NCBI GenBank assembly: GCA_009911175.1
Contig: QXWX01000122.1
Location: 1-17,327, forward strand
DNA: 17,327 bases
Direction of reading: 5' to 3'
From: Lachnospiraceae bacterium
GTDB taxonomy: Bacteria; Bacillota_A; Clostridia; Lachnospirales; Lachnospiraceae
The translations under genes were made by a program, and so were the position numbers. The notes beneath the pieces are model-generated. The model saw only the letters and a program-made list of their open reading frames with translations. It did not search any database and had not been told where the DNA came from. Position 1 is the stretch's first letter. The number at the start of each line of letters is the position of its first letter. Positions 7,116-14,582 of the stretch are shown piece by piece.

Positions 7116-7365
7116 CATCCACCTCAATCAGTTCATGAACTTTGCCGCCTGTTTGCTCTATACGTTCCTTAGCCTTCAATAAGCGAGCCTGATTTTCCGC
7201 TGAGTAAAATGGATCGACACGAAGCTCAAAAGGGATTCCATTGTATCGCACAACCTGCTTTAGAAACATCGTTGTCGCCGCAGAAAGACTGATTCCTAAT
7301 TCAGAAAAAATAGTTTCCGCCTGTTTTTTTAGTGTATCGTCAACACGAATATTTAAATTTGCCAT
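7096..7365 (-). CDS. RelB/DinJ family antitoxin
   Basis: An 89-aa antitoxin. The N-terminus (MANLNIRVDDTLKKQAE) is a ribbon-helix-helix DNA-binding strand and helix as in RelB/DinJ. SLSAATTMFLKQVVRYNGIPFEL (26-48) is the second half of that domain, and the C-terminal part (AKERIEQTG to EVDDDEIMG) is the acidic toxin-binding tail. It would neutralise the YoeB toxin encoded downstream and repress its own operon. The start has AAGGAG at 8 nt. YoeB is classically paired with YefM (Phd fold), so this is a mixed pairing, though such pairs are known in Firmicutes. Confidence 0.93.
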   Translation of the reverse strand: MANLNIRVDDTLKKQAETIFSELGISLSAATTMFLKQVVRYNGIPFELRVDPFYSAENQARLLKAKERIEQTGGKVHELIEVDDDEIMG

Positions 7366-7396
7366 ATGGATAACTCCTTCTTCATAATGATAATTA

Positions 7397-7426
7397 ATAT
7401 TACAATATTTATTCGTAATATGTCAA
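7397..7426 (-). promoter_or_regulatory. Toxin-antitoxin promoter with overlapping inverted-repeat operator
   Basis: On the minus strand a perfect TTGACA (7426-7421) is followed after 18 bp by TAATAT (7402-7397). A 7-bp inverted repeat, ATATTAC at 7397-7403 and GTAATAT at 7415-7421, spans the -10 and spacer and touches the -35. This is where an antitoxin would bind to repress the operon. Confidence 0.7.
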
Positions 7427-7492
7427 CACAATGCACGAAAAAAAGTTGGATTTGAGAAGCGCATAGAAATTATCAAGGACAGGAGGATGGAC

Positions 7493-7942
7493 TTTCGTAA
7501 GTATGTTACTCTACGACAACGAATAGAAATCTTAAGAAATTCCACAGGAAAATGCGGGTTAGAATGATTCTGATTATATCTTTGACGGTTGAAAATGACT
7601 GCTATAAAATTTGCGTTACAAATGAAAATGGAGGGGCTGTCCAACATTTTATTGCAATGCCTTGAAAATAGCGGGCACATCTCTACTGAACGCAATACAG
7701 CCTTTGACTGCGCTTTTGATGGCTGTAAAATATACTGGTGAAAAAATGAAATGAATAAAAATTGTGGCATATTCACGGGGAATAGCGATTTTCAGGGAAA
7801 AATGGATAGATACGGCAAAACAGGCACCGTTTGGAAAATAGAAAAAAATATTTACAATCAGGAACAAATGTGCTATGGTATAAAAGTAATTCAGGAAAAA
7901 GCGGTGTATTTTCGTTGTAGTAGAGTAACATACTTTACGAAA
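7493..7942. repeat. Inverted repeat pair bounding a 387-bp segment
   Basis: The left arm (7493-7523, 31 nt) and right arm (7911-7942, 32 nt) are reverse complements apart from one mismatch and one single-base gap; the shared core reads GTATGTTACTCTAC. Nothing similar flanks the arms as a direct repeat, so I see no target duplication. Inside, near the right arm, is a rightward promoter-like element: TTTACA at 7851-7856, TATGGT at 7874-7879 and an extended -10 TGGTATAAA at 7876-7884. The pair could be recombination sites of an invertible switch, or the ends of a small non-autonomous element. No recombinase gene is in the window. Confidence 0.75.
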
Positions 7943-8115
7943 ATTCTCCACCGCATAAGCCGTAAATTTCCTTAAAAACAGCCGGAGTACTCGGTGGAAA
8001 TATTGATTAGAGGAAAAAATACTCCTATATGGCGGCATGTATCTGGAAAACTACAGTGAAGTAGATTATGTGCCGATGGCTATAAAAAATCTTTTTGCAA
8101 TAGCTGTATATGATT

Positions 8116-8293
8116 CCAGGGAATCCCTGGGGTAGATATGGATTCGGCCTTGAGGCGGGCCAATATCCGTAACGGATGAAAGCCTCCGTAAAACAGGTTC
8201 AGGGCAGAGGTACTTCGGTTCTTTGCAAAAGCCTGGCAGCGGGGGATCTTCTAGAGAAGAGCCTTGGTATAGAATGATAAATGTAAATCATTC
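8116..8293 (+). ncRNA. Candidate structured RNA of unknown family
   Basis: Consecutive local hairpins are visible: CCAGGG/CCCTGG (8116-8130); GATAT/ATATC enclosing GGCC/GGCC (8135-8167); ATCCG/CGGAT (8165-8177, alternative to the preceding arm); CAGG/CCTG (8194-8235) enclosing a stem closed by a cTTCGg tetraloop (8204-8226); TCTTC/GAAGA with a TAGA loop (8247-8260); and GAATGAT/ATCATTC (8272-8293). The region is richer in G+C than its surroundings and has no protein frame. Strand is chosen from the TTCG loop and direction of the following operon. I cannot match it to a riboswitch or other known RNA. Confidence 0.4.
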
Positions 8294-8593
8294 GTATTGC
8301 CCTCATTATGGGATAAATGAATGGGGAGCAGATTTGTGTTTGCTATAACAGAAGTGTAAAAATCCAGGAGATTTCAAATCGTCGCTTCGTCGCGTTTGGG
8401 AAATTGTGGATGTTATATTTTGGGTAAAAACCGCAGATAATCCGTTTGAATAAAAATGGAGTGGCGAAGCATACTTTTTTATGTGCTAAATAGTAAATGC
8501 CCTATGCTGTAATATGGACTATAAAGTGAAATAGTTACTGATTATATTTTATTAGTAAAATTTTGCTGTAAAATTTAATTAAATACCGAAAAT

Positions 8594-8629
8594 AAAACAC
8601 CTAGACAATTAGTCCATGGGTGTTTTTTT
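8594..8629 (+). terminator. Intrinsic terminator or attenuator ahead of the polysaccharide operon
   Basis: AAAACACC (8594-8601) pairs with GGTGTTTT (8619-8626), with an inner GAC/GTC stem (8604-8606, 8612-8614), and runs into seven Ts (8623-8629). It ends 61 bp before the first gene. No complete gene precedes it on the plus strand for 1.7 kb, so it most likely attenuates the operon transcript itself rather than ending an upstream gene. Confidence 0.8.
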
Positions 8630-8690
8630 AGTGCGACAAAAATTTGTATGAAAATATCAGATGCGGATTGAATAAGAAAAGGAAAATGAT

Positions 8691-10016
8691 ATGTTTGACA
8701 TTAGTTTGGATTCTCGATTTAAGGATTTTCAGCCATTAAAATCAAAAGCTCTTCTCGCATCACCTACTATGCATGGTGAGGAGTTAAAGTTTATTCAAGA
8801 GGCATTTGACACGAACTGGGTGACTACAGTTGGTGAGAACATTAATAAATTGGAGGAGCTGGTTGCCCGAAAAGTAAGAGTACACTCGGCAGTAGCGCTT
8901 ACATGCGGAACAGCTGCACTGCATTTGGCTGTTAAATTGGCTGCTGAGAGATTATATGGAAGCAGCAGTGGAATCAGTACGCCACATGGATTAGGAACTG
9001 GAGGAGCATTAAAAGGTGTACGTGTTTTTTGTTCCGATATCACTTTTGACGCTACAATTAATCCAATCGTATATGAAGGCGGAGAACCTGTGCTAATAGA
9101 CACAGAGTATGAAACCTGGAATATGAATCCAAAAGCATTGGAAAAAGCCTTTGAGATTTATCCAGAAGTAAAATTAGTAGTTTTAGCACATCTTTACGGT
9201 ACCCCTGGAAAAATTGATGAAATAAAAAATATTTGCGAAAAAAATGGCGCCCTATTAATTGAAGATGCGGCAGAGTCATTTGGCGCGACATATAAGGGGA
9301 AACAGACGGGAAGCTTTGGCGATTATGGGATTATAAGTTTTAATGGAAATAAAATTATAACTGGCAGTTCGGGCGGTATGCTGCTTGTCCATGATGAGTA
9401 TAGTGCTAATAAAGCGCGCAAGTGGGCAACACAAAGCCGCGAGGATGCCCCATGGTATCAGCATGAAGAGTTGGGCTATAATTATAGAATTTCAAATATT
9501 GTTGCAGGGATTGCAAGAGGACAGATGAAATATTTGGAAAATCATATAGAAAAGAAAGAAATAATCTATAAACGATACAAAGAAGGATTAAAAGATTTGC
9601 CGGTAAGCCTTAATCCATGGGATGAAAAGAACAGTATTCCTAACTTTTGGCTTTCTTGTATGCTGATTGATAAAGACGCCATTTGCGAGACCAGAAGGTC
9701 GGAACAGAAAGCAATGTGGAGAACAGAAAAGGGAAAATCCTGCCCATCAGAAATACTTGAGGTGTTAGAGGCTTTCGGAGCAAATGGAAGGCCGATATGG
9801 AAACCCATGCACCAGCAGCCTATATACAGGAATCATAGTTTTATTACAATTGATGGCAATGGAAGAGGCTCTTCAAATGCTTATACCAATAGTATTGGAA
9901 GTCAGGATATAGGGGGCGATATTTTTGATAGAGGTTTATGTCTGCCATCAGATATTAAAATGAGTGAAAGTGACCAGAATCTAATTGTCAATATTATACA
10001 CCAATGTTTTGAATAA
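8691..10016 (+). CDS. DegT/DnrJ/EryC1/StrS family sugar aminotransferase, PglE-like
   Basis: A 441-aa PLP-dependent aminotransferase that adds an amino group to a keto sugar nucleotide, probably UDP-4-keto-GlcNAc on the way to bacillosamine. Fold type I motifs are present: TCGTAALHLAV (71-81), the cofactor-ring contact EDAAESFGA (191-199) and the Schiff-base lysine Lys221 in SFNGNKIITGSSGG (216-229). An insertion near 88-108 (GSSSGISTPHGLGTGG) lengthens it relative to most members. The start has AAAAGG at a normal distance. The next two genes encode PglC- and PglD-like proteins, and this trio is what makes the assignment specific; the dehydratase that would supply the substrate (PglF-like) is not in the window. 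It is the first gene of the operon, behind an attenuator-like hairpin. Confidence 0.9.
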   Translation: MFDISLDSRFKDFQPLKSKALLASPTMHGEELKFIQEAFDTNWVTTVGENINKLEELVARKVRVHSAVALTCGTAALHLAVKLAAERLYGSSSGISTPHGLGTGGALKGVRVFCSDITFDATINPIVYEGGEPVLIDTEYETWNMNPKALEKAFEIYPEVKLVVLAHLYGTPGKIDEIKNICEKNGALLIEDAAESFGATYKGKQTGSFGDYGIISFNGNKIITGSSGGMLLVHDEYSANKARKWATQSREDAPWYQHEELGYNYRISNIVAGIARGQMKYLENHIEKKEIIYKRYKEGLKDLPVSLNPWDEKNSIPNFWLSCMLIDKDAICETRRSEQKAMWRTEKGKSCPSEILEVLEAFGANGRPIWKPMHQQPIYRNHSFITIDGNGRGSSNAYTNSIGSQDIGGDIFDRGLCLPSDIKMSESDQNLIVNIIHQCFE

Positions 10017-10032
10017 CGATATAAACAGAATT

Positions 10033-10758
10033 ATGAATAAGAAAAAATTAGCTCTTGTATTGGGAAGTGGATTATCTGTTTTGATTATGGGAGTAGTTGC
10101 CAGAGAAAAAAGAAAAATAAGTTCCAACATTGCTCCGCATAAAAAAGGATTATACGAAAAATACATAAAACGTCCGCAGGATTTAATTCTATCGAGCATT
10201 GCATTAGTGCTTTTAAGTCCTGTAATAGTGATTATTGCGTTATCTGTTAAGATGAAGCTGGGATCACCAGTGATTTTTTCACAAGAAAGACCAGGATTAA
10301 ATGGTAAAATTTTTAAACTTTACAAATTCAGAACCATGACAGATGAGCGAGACATAGATGGAAATTTACTTTCAGACGAAGATCGGCTTACGGATTATGG
10401 AAAAAAGCTGAGGGAATTAAGTGTTGATGAACTTCCGGAATTAATAAACATAGTGAAAGGTGATATGAGTATAGTAGGACCAAGACCGCTGCTTCCTGAA
10501 TACCTGCCACGCTATAATGAGAGGCAGGCGCGGAGGCATGAAGTACGGCCGGGACTTACGGGATATGCTCAGGTCAGCGGCAGAAACAGGCTGTCTTGGA
10601 ATGAAAGATTTGAGGATGATGTCGAGTATGTAGATCATGTGAGTTTTTTCTTTGACTGGGAAATTATTTTAAAGACCATAGCAATTGTATTGAAAAGAGA
10701 GGGAATAAGTTCGGCTACATCTACTACGATGGAAAGCTTTATGGGAAATGAGGAATGA
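10033..10758 (+). CDS. Monotopic phosphoglycosyl transferase (bacterial sugar transferase), PglC-like
   Basis: A 241-aa membrane-associated enzyme that moves a phospho-sugar from a UDP-sugar to undecaprenyl phosphate, the first committed step of lipid-linked glycan assembly. The re-entrant hydrophobic helix is at about 51-71 (with Ser-Pro at its kink), followed by FSQERPGLNGKIFKLYKFRT (82-101), the catalytic Asp132-Glu133 dyad in SVDELPEL, and GDMSIVGPRPLLPEYLPRYN. The tail (KREGISSATSTTMESFMG) resembles Campylobacter PglC, the diNAc-bacillosamine transferase. About 45 extra N-terminal residues include another hydrophobic helix (roughly 5-22), making it longer than minimal PglC. ATG 10033 is chosen; the frame also stays open to a TTG at 9985 inside the preceding gene. 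No clear ribosome site precedes 10033, so coupling to the aminotransferase stop 16 bp upstream is likely. Confidence 0.92.
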   Translation: MNKKKLALVLGSGLSVLIMGVVAREKRKISSNIAPHKKGLYEKYIKRPQDLILSSIALVLLSPVIVIIALSVKMKLGSPVIFSQERPGLNGKIFKLYKFRTMTDERDIDGNLLSDEDRLTDYGKKLRELSVDELPELINIVKGDMSIVGPRPLLPEYLPRYNERQARRHEVRPGLTGYAQVSGRNRLSWNERFEDDVEYVDHVSFFFDWEIILKTIAIVLKREGISSATSTTMESFMGNEE

Positions 10759-10802
10759 AGATAGCGTAGGAAATTTCTATCCATGTAGTATGTGAGGAGT
10801 AT

Positions 10803-11414
10803 ATGAAGAATTTAATTATCATCGGTGCATCTGGTCATGGTAAAGTCGTGGCGGAGATTGCCGAAAAAAATGGGTATGAGAAAATTGAATTTTTAGATGA
10901 TGATGAAAACTTGCAAAGCTGTGGCAAATATCTGGTCCTTGGCAAAAGTAATGAGGTGAAAGAATTTGAAGGGGATGTGATCGTTGCAATCGGTAATGCA
11001 AAAATCCGCCAGAAAATTCAGGGAGGTATTGATAACCACAGGTTGGTTACACTCATCCATCCCGATGCAGTTATCAGTGATGATGTAGAAATTGGAATAG
11101 GCTCGGTAATAATGGCAGGAGCTGTTATCAATCCAGGGACTGTGATTGGAAAGGGATGTATCATAAATACCAGCAGTTCCATAGACCACGACTGTAAGGT
11201 GCGGGATTATGTGCATATTTCAATAGGATCTCATGTTGCAGGTACTGTTGAAATAGGAAACTGTACGTGGATTGGGGCGGGAGCAACAGTGAGTAATAAC
11301 GTAAAGATCTGCGGTAACTGTATGATCGGAGCAGGAGCTGTTGTTGTCAGAGATATAAAAATAGCGGGAACCTACATTGGCATACCTGCAAGAAAGACTG
11401 AGAGAGAACACTAA
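10803..11414 (+). CDS. NeuD/PglD family sugar O/N-acetyltransferase
   Basis: A 203-aa left-handed beta-helix acetyltransferase. The N-terminal Rossmann-like domain begins MKNLIIIGASGHGKVV (UDP-sugar binding in PglD). From about 85 the hexapeptide repeats run (for example VIMAGAVINPGTVIGKGCI), with the catalytic His129 in the Asp-His-Asp triplet (SSIDHDCKV). The PglD reaction acetylates UDP-4-amino-sugar to UDP-diNAc-bacillosamine using acetyl-CoA; the neighbouring PglE- and PglC-like genes support this over the sialic-acid enzyme NeuD. AGGAG lies 3 nt before the ATG. A 44-bp gap separates it from the transferase; it overlaps the next gene by one base. Confidence 0.92.
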   Translation: MKNLIIIGASGHGKVVAEIAEKNGYEKIEFLDDDENLQSCGKYLVLGKSNEVKEFEGDVIVAIGNAKIRQKIQGGIDNHRLVTLIHPDAVISDDVEIGIGSVIMAGAVINPGTVIGKGCIINTSSSIDHDCKVRDYVHISIGSHVAGTVEIGNCTWIGAGATVSNNVKICGNCMIGAGAVVVRDIKIAGTYIGIPARKTEREH

Positions 11415-12700
11415 TGAAAATATGGATGATGAACCATTATGCTACGACAATGTTTCGGGATAGGGCAGGGCGTCATTATTGGTTTGCAAAAGAGTTAAAG
11501 AAGTATGGACATGATGTTACCGTGTTCTGTGCAACTACATTTTTAGACACAGAAGATATTATTGACACTCATGGTAGAAAACTTACTGTTCGGAGAATTG
11601 AAAACATTCCATTTGTTTTTGTACATACAACGCCAACAAAAGGAAATGGAACAGATCGAATAAAGAATATGGTAACATTCTATGGAAATCTGTTTCCGGC
11701 AGCAAAGCTTTATGCAAAAAAATATGGTACCCCTGACATGATCTTGGCATCCTCAGTTCATCCGTTGACAATGGTAGCAGGGATTCAGATAGCTAATAGA
11801 TTCCATGTACCATGTATATGTGAAATAAGAGATTTATGGCCGGAGGCTATTTTTAATTTTGGGAAAGCGAAGGAGAAAAGCCTTTTGGGAAAAATGCTTG
11901 TTATTGGAGAGCATTGGATATATAAAAAGGCAGACTCGCTTATTTTTACAAAAGAAGGAGATACTGATTATTTAAAAGAGAAATGTTGGACCAAAGAACA
12001 AGGAGGAGATATAGATTTAAAGAAGTGTTATTATATAAATAACGGAGTAGATATTAAAGCGTTTGAAGAAAAAAAGAATACAGTAACGCTTGAAGATAAG
12101 GATCTGAACAATTCATTAAAATTTAATGTGACTTACGCTGGTACAATACGTCCTGTAAATAACGTGGGAAACCTTTTAGACGCAGCAAAAATAATATCTT
12201 GTCATAAAGGGTATGAGGATGTACAATTTCTTGTCTTTGGAGAAGGAGCTGAACTGCCAAAATTGAGGCAACGGATAAAGGATGAGAATATTCTAAATGT
12301 AAAATTGAAAGGGTATATTAATAGAAAATATATTCCATATATTTTGTCACATTCTTCGATAAATATGTTAAACTATTCTCAAAATCAGTATAATTGGAGT
12401 AGAGGAAATAGTTCTAACAAATTATTTGAGTATATGGCAAGCGGAAAACCCATCATATCAACTGTTAAAATGGGATATTCAATTATTAAACGATATAAAT
12501 GCGGTGTAGAATTAGATGAGGATACACCAGACGCTTTGGCGAAACAGATTATGAAAATCCATGATATGAATAAAAAGGAATATGAAGAGATTGGAAAAAA
12601 TGCCATAGAAGGAGTAAAAGATTTCGACTTTTCTGTATTAACTAAGAAATTAGAGCATGTTATTGAGAGTATAATGATAGATGAAAATAGAAATAATTAG
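11414..12700 (+). CDS. GT4-family glycosyltransferase, WbuB-like
   Basis: A 428-aa GT-B fold glycosyltransferase, probably adding an amino sugar to the lipid-linked first sugar at the cytoplasmic membrane face. The N-terminal acceptor domain starts KIWMMNHYATTMFRDRAGRH; the segment CEIRDLWPEAI (near 135) is typical of WbuB-type enzymes. The donor domain shows VTYAGTIRPVNNV and the loop LFEYMASGKPIIST, which contains the conserved Glu of the GT4 ExxxxG region. The ATG shares one base with the TAA of the acetyltransferase gene (coupled translation). The gene is clearly more A+T-rich than the aminotransferase and hydrogenase genes by eye. The donor sugar cannot be read from sequence. Confidence 0.9.
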   Translation: MKIWMMNHYATTMFRDRAGRHYWFAKELKKYGHDVTVFCATTFLDTEDIIDTHGRKLTVRRIENIPFVFVHTTPTKGNGTDRIKNMVTFYGNLFPAAKLYAKKYGTPDMILASSVHPLTMVAGIQIANRFHVPCICEIRDLWPEAIFNFGKAKEKSLLGKMLVIGEHWIYKKADSLIFTKEGDTDYLKEKCWTKEQGGDIDLKKCYYINNGVDIKAFEEKKNTVTLEDKDLNNSLKFNVTYAGTIRPVNNVGNLLDAAKIISCHKGYEDVQFLVFGEGAELPKLRQRIKDENILNVKLKGYINRKYIPYILSHSSINMLNYSQNQYNWSRGNSSNKLFEYMASGKPIISTVKMGYSIIKRYKCGVELDEDTPDALAKQIMKIHDMNKKEYEEIGKNAIEGVKDFDFSVLTKKLEHVIESIMIDENRNN

Positions 12701-14582
12701 TTCTATATTAAGGGAGTACGGGATTTCGTGGGTTCTTAATAGAAGCCTTTATTCCATAAAATTGAAAATAATGTGTGTTGCTCCAGGCGTGGAGAGTATT
12801 TTTGAAAAAAAGGTTTCATATCCAAGTAGAATAGACATATTCGAATTAGATATAAAGTCTATAAAAAGATTTATAAAATTGCTTCCTGATGAAAAAAAAC
12901 AAGAATTGATTTTGTGTGCAGAGGAAGCTTGTAAAGGGAAAGTGCTGGGTTTTTCATCCATACCATTAGATTATGGACTTCCAATTAATTGGAATTTGAA
13001 TCCTATGACACAAAATACATGTGATATAAAGAAAAAATGGTATCTTATTCCGGACTTTGATAAAAAGAGAGGGGATATCAAAGCTATATGGGAGATATCA
13101 CGATTTTCACATTTTATAACGTTATCAAGAGCATACTTATTAACAGGAGAACGAAGATTTTATGAGGCATTTTCAAAACAGTTATCAGATTGGCTGAAAA
13201 AAAATCCATATTCCTATGGCGCAAATTTTAAATGCGGACAGGAATGTTCGTTCAGGATGATCAATGTATTGATTGCATATTCAGTATATCATTTTTGTGG
13301 TCTTACGACGGAAGAGGATGAAAATAATGTTAAGAGTTTGATTTTAAGGTGCTATAGGAAGATCCTTAGCAACTTTTTTTATGCTCAGAAATGTATAAAA
13401 AATAACCATACTATTTCAGAATTGACGGGAATGATTATTGGCGCCTGGTGTTGCGGCGATAAGATGCAATTGGCATATGCATTTCGTATCCTGGATAAAG
13501 TGATTGATGAACAGTTTTCTGATGACGGAGGATATAAGCAATTTTCCTTTAACTATCAACGCCTTGCATTGCAGGATTTGGAAGTAGTACTTTCGATAGA
13601 AAGAAAAGTTCATTATGAATTAAATGCAAACAGTAAAAAGAAAATGCTGAATGCAGTAAAGTTAATGTATCAATGTCAGGATATATCTGGTGATATGCCT
13701 AATTATGGCTCTAATGACGGAGCACTGATATTTCCAGTTACTTCATGCAGTTACCGTGATTTCCGACCAGTGATTAATGCGGTTTATACCATACTTACAG
13801 GAAAAAGTTTGTATGAAGAAGGGATATATGATGAAGAATTATTGTGGTTTAGGCAAACAGAAAAAAGAATTTATAGAAAAGAGAACGTACAGAGAAAAGA
13901 TAGTGAATTTAAGCATGCGGGACTCTTTACATTTCGTAGTGAGGACATAGATGCATGGATAATGTTAATTTTGAATGATTATCATTCACGCCCGGCACAT
14001 ATGGATCAATTGCATATGGATTTATGGATAGATGGGATTAATGTTTTTTGCGATAGCGGAACATATTCTTATGCCAGTGAGCTGGGAAGAAAGATGATAT
14101 TCAATGAAAACCATAATACTCTGGTGCTTAAAAAGAAAACTCAGATGAATCTGTATGGTTCATTTTTGGTTTATAACTGGATAAAACGAACAAAGGTTAG
14201 AAAAACAGGAGATTTTTTCTGCGGAGAATATAAGTCCGGGAATGGATATCAACATAAAAGAACAGTAAAAAAAACACATTTGGGATTCCATATAGAGGAC
14301 GAAGTAAAAGGGGAAAAAGGAAATAAATTTGAAATTCTGTTTCATACGCCGTGTAAAATAATTGAGCAGGAAACGGGGGGCTTAAGCTTGTATAAAGGAG
14401 ACAGAAGGCTTTGTACAATGAAATTAAGTTTGCCCTATAAGATAAAAAAGGCCAAGCGAAGTTTATATTATTTACAGGAAAAAGAAATGTCCTGTATAGC
14501 TGCGTGTGGAATCCTGGAAAATAGGATGCAGTTTGTTCAAACAGAAATTATAATCAAAGGAGAATTGGAAGTAAATGGTTAA
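12681..14582 (+). CDS. Heparinase II/III-like polysaccharide protein
   Basis: A 633-aa protein of the heparinase II/III family, whose best known members cleave uronic-acid polysaccharides by elimination. The N-terminal alpha/alpha-barrel spans roughly 60-390 and contains the family's NNHTISELTG (241-250) and DDGGYKQFSFNYQRL (281-295). The beta-sandwich part starts near 412 with GLFTFRSED, then HSRPAHMDQLHMDLWIDG (435-452) and the loop CDSGTYSY (457-464). Asn242, His243, Tyr293 and His440/His445 are candidate active-site residues. No signal peptide is visible, so it would be cytoplasmic unless exported otherwise. Such genes are common inside O-antigen and capsule clusters next to WbuB-like transferases, where the role is not settled. 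It overlaps the glycosyltransferase gene by 20 bp and the dehydrogenase gene by 8 bp. Very A+T-rich. Confidence 0.88.
   Translation: MKIEIISSILREYGISWVLNRSLYSIKLKIMCVAPGVESIFEKKVSYPSRIDIFELDIKSIKRFIKLLPDEKKQELILCAEEACKGKVLGFSSIPLDYGLPINWNLNPMTQNTCDIKKKWYLIPDFDKKRGDIKAIWEISRFSHFITLSRAYLLTGERRFYEAFSKQLSDWLKKNPYSYGANFKCGQECSFRMINVLIAYSVYHFCGLTTEEDENNVKSLILRCYRKILSNFFYAQKCIKNNHTISELTGMIIGAWCCGDKMQLAYAFRILDKVIDEQFSDDGGYKQFSFNYQRLALQDLEVVLSIERKVHYELNANSKKKMLNAVKLMYQCQDISGDMPNYGSNDGALIFPVTSCSYRDFRPVINAVYTILTGKSLYEEGIYDEELLWFRQTEKRIYRKENVQRKDSEFKHAGLFTFRSEDIDAWIMLILNDYHSRPAHMDQLHMDLWIDGINVFCDSGTYSYASELGRKMIFNENHNTLVLKKKTQMNLYGSFLVYNWIKRTKVRKTGDFFCGEYKSGNGYQHKRTVKKTHLGFHIEDEVKGEKGNKFEILFHTPCKIIEQETGGLSLYKGDRRLCTMKLSLPYKIKKAKRSLYYLQEKEMSCIAACGILENRMQFVQTEIIIKGELEVNG

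Larger units (their letters stand above)
7427..8690. other. Long gap without a convincing gene, between toxin-antitoxin pair and polysaccharide operon
   Basis: No reading frame here has both a good ribosome site and protein-like character. Short open stretches on the plus strand (for example ISLTVENDCYKICVTNENGG near 7580-7638) faintly resemble the end of a GHKL-type sensor kinase and could be gene remnants, but they are broken by stops and I would not annotate them. The gap carries the inverted repeat pair at 7493-7942, the hairpin series at 8116-8293 and the terminator at 8594-8629, described separately. 8294-8590 holds only A+T-rich sequence with a few weak hairpins and a possible extended -10 (TGTTATATT, 8411-8419). 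Confidence 0.6.

Noticed and set aside
7649..8038. Overlapping frames on both strands (minus 7649-8038 and 7423-7776, plus 7751-7975) as real genes
   Set aside because: They overlap each other across the inverted repeat arms, lack convincing ribosome sites and have no recognisable protein features.
8161..8245. Cyclic di-GMP (GEMM) riboswitch
   Set aside because: Only short stretches (AAAGCCTCCG and AGCGGGG) recall the motif; the conserved ACGCAAAGCC core and the receptor helix are not present.
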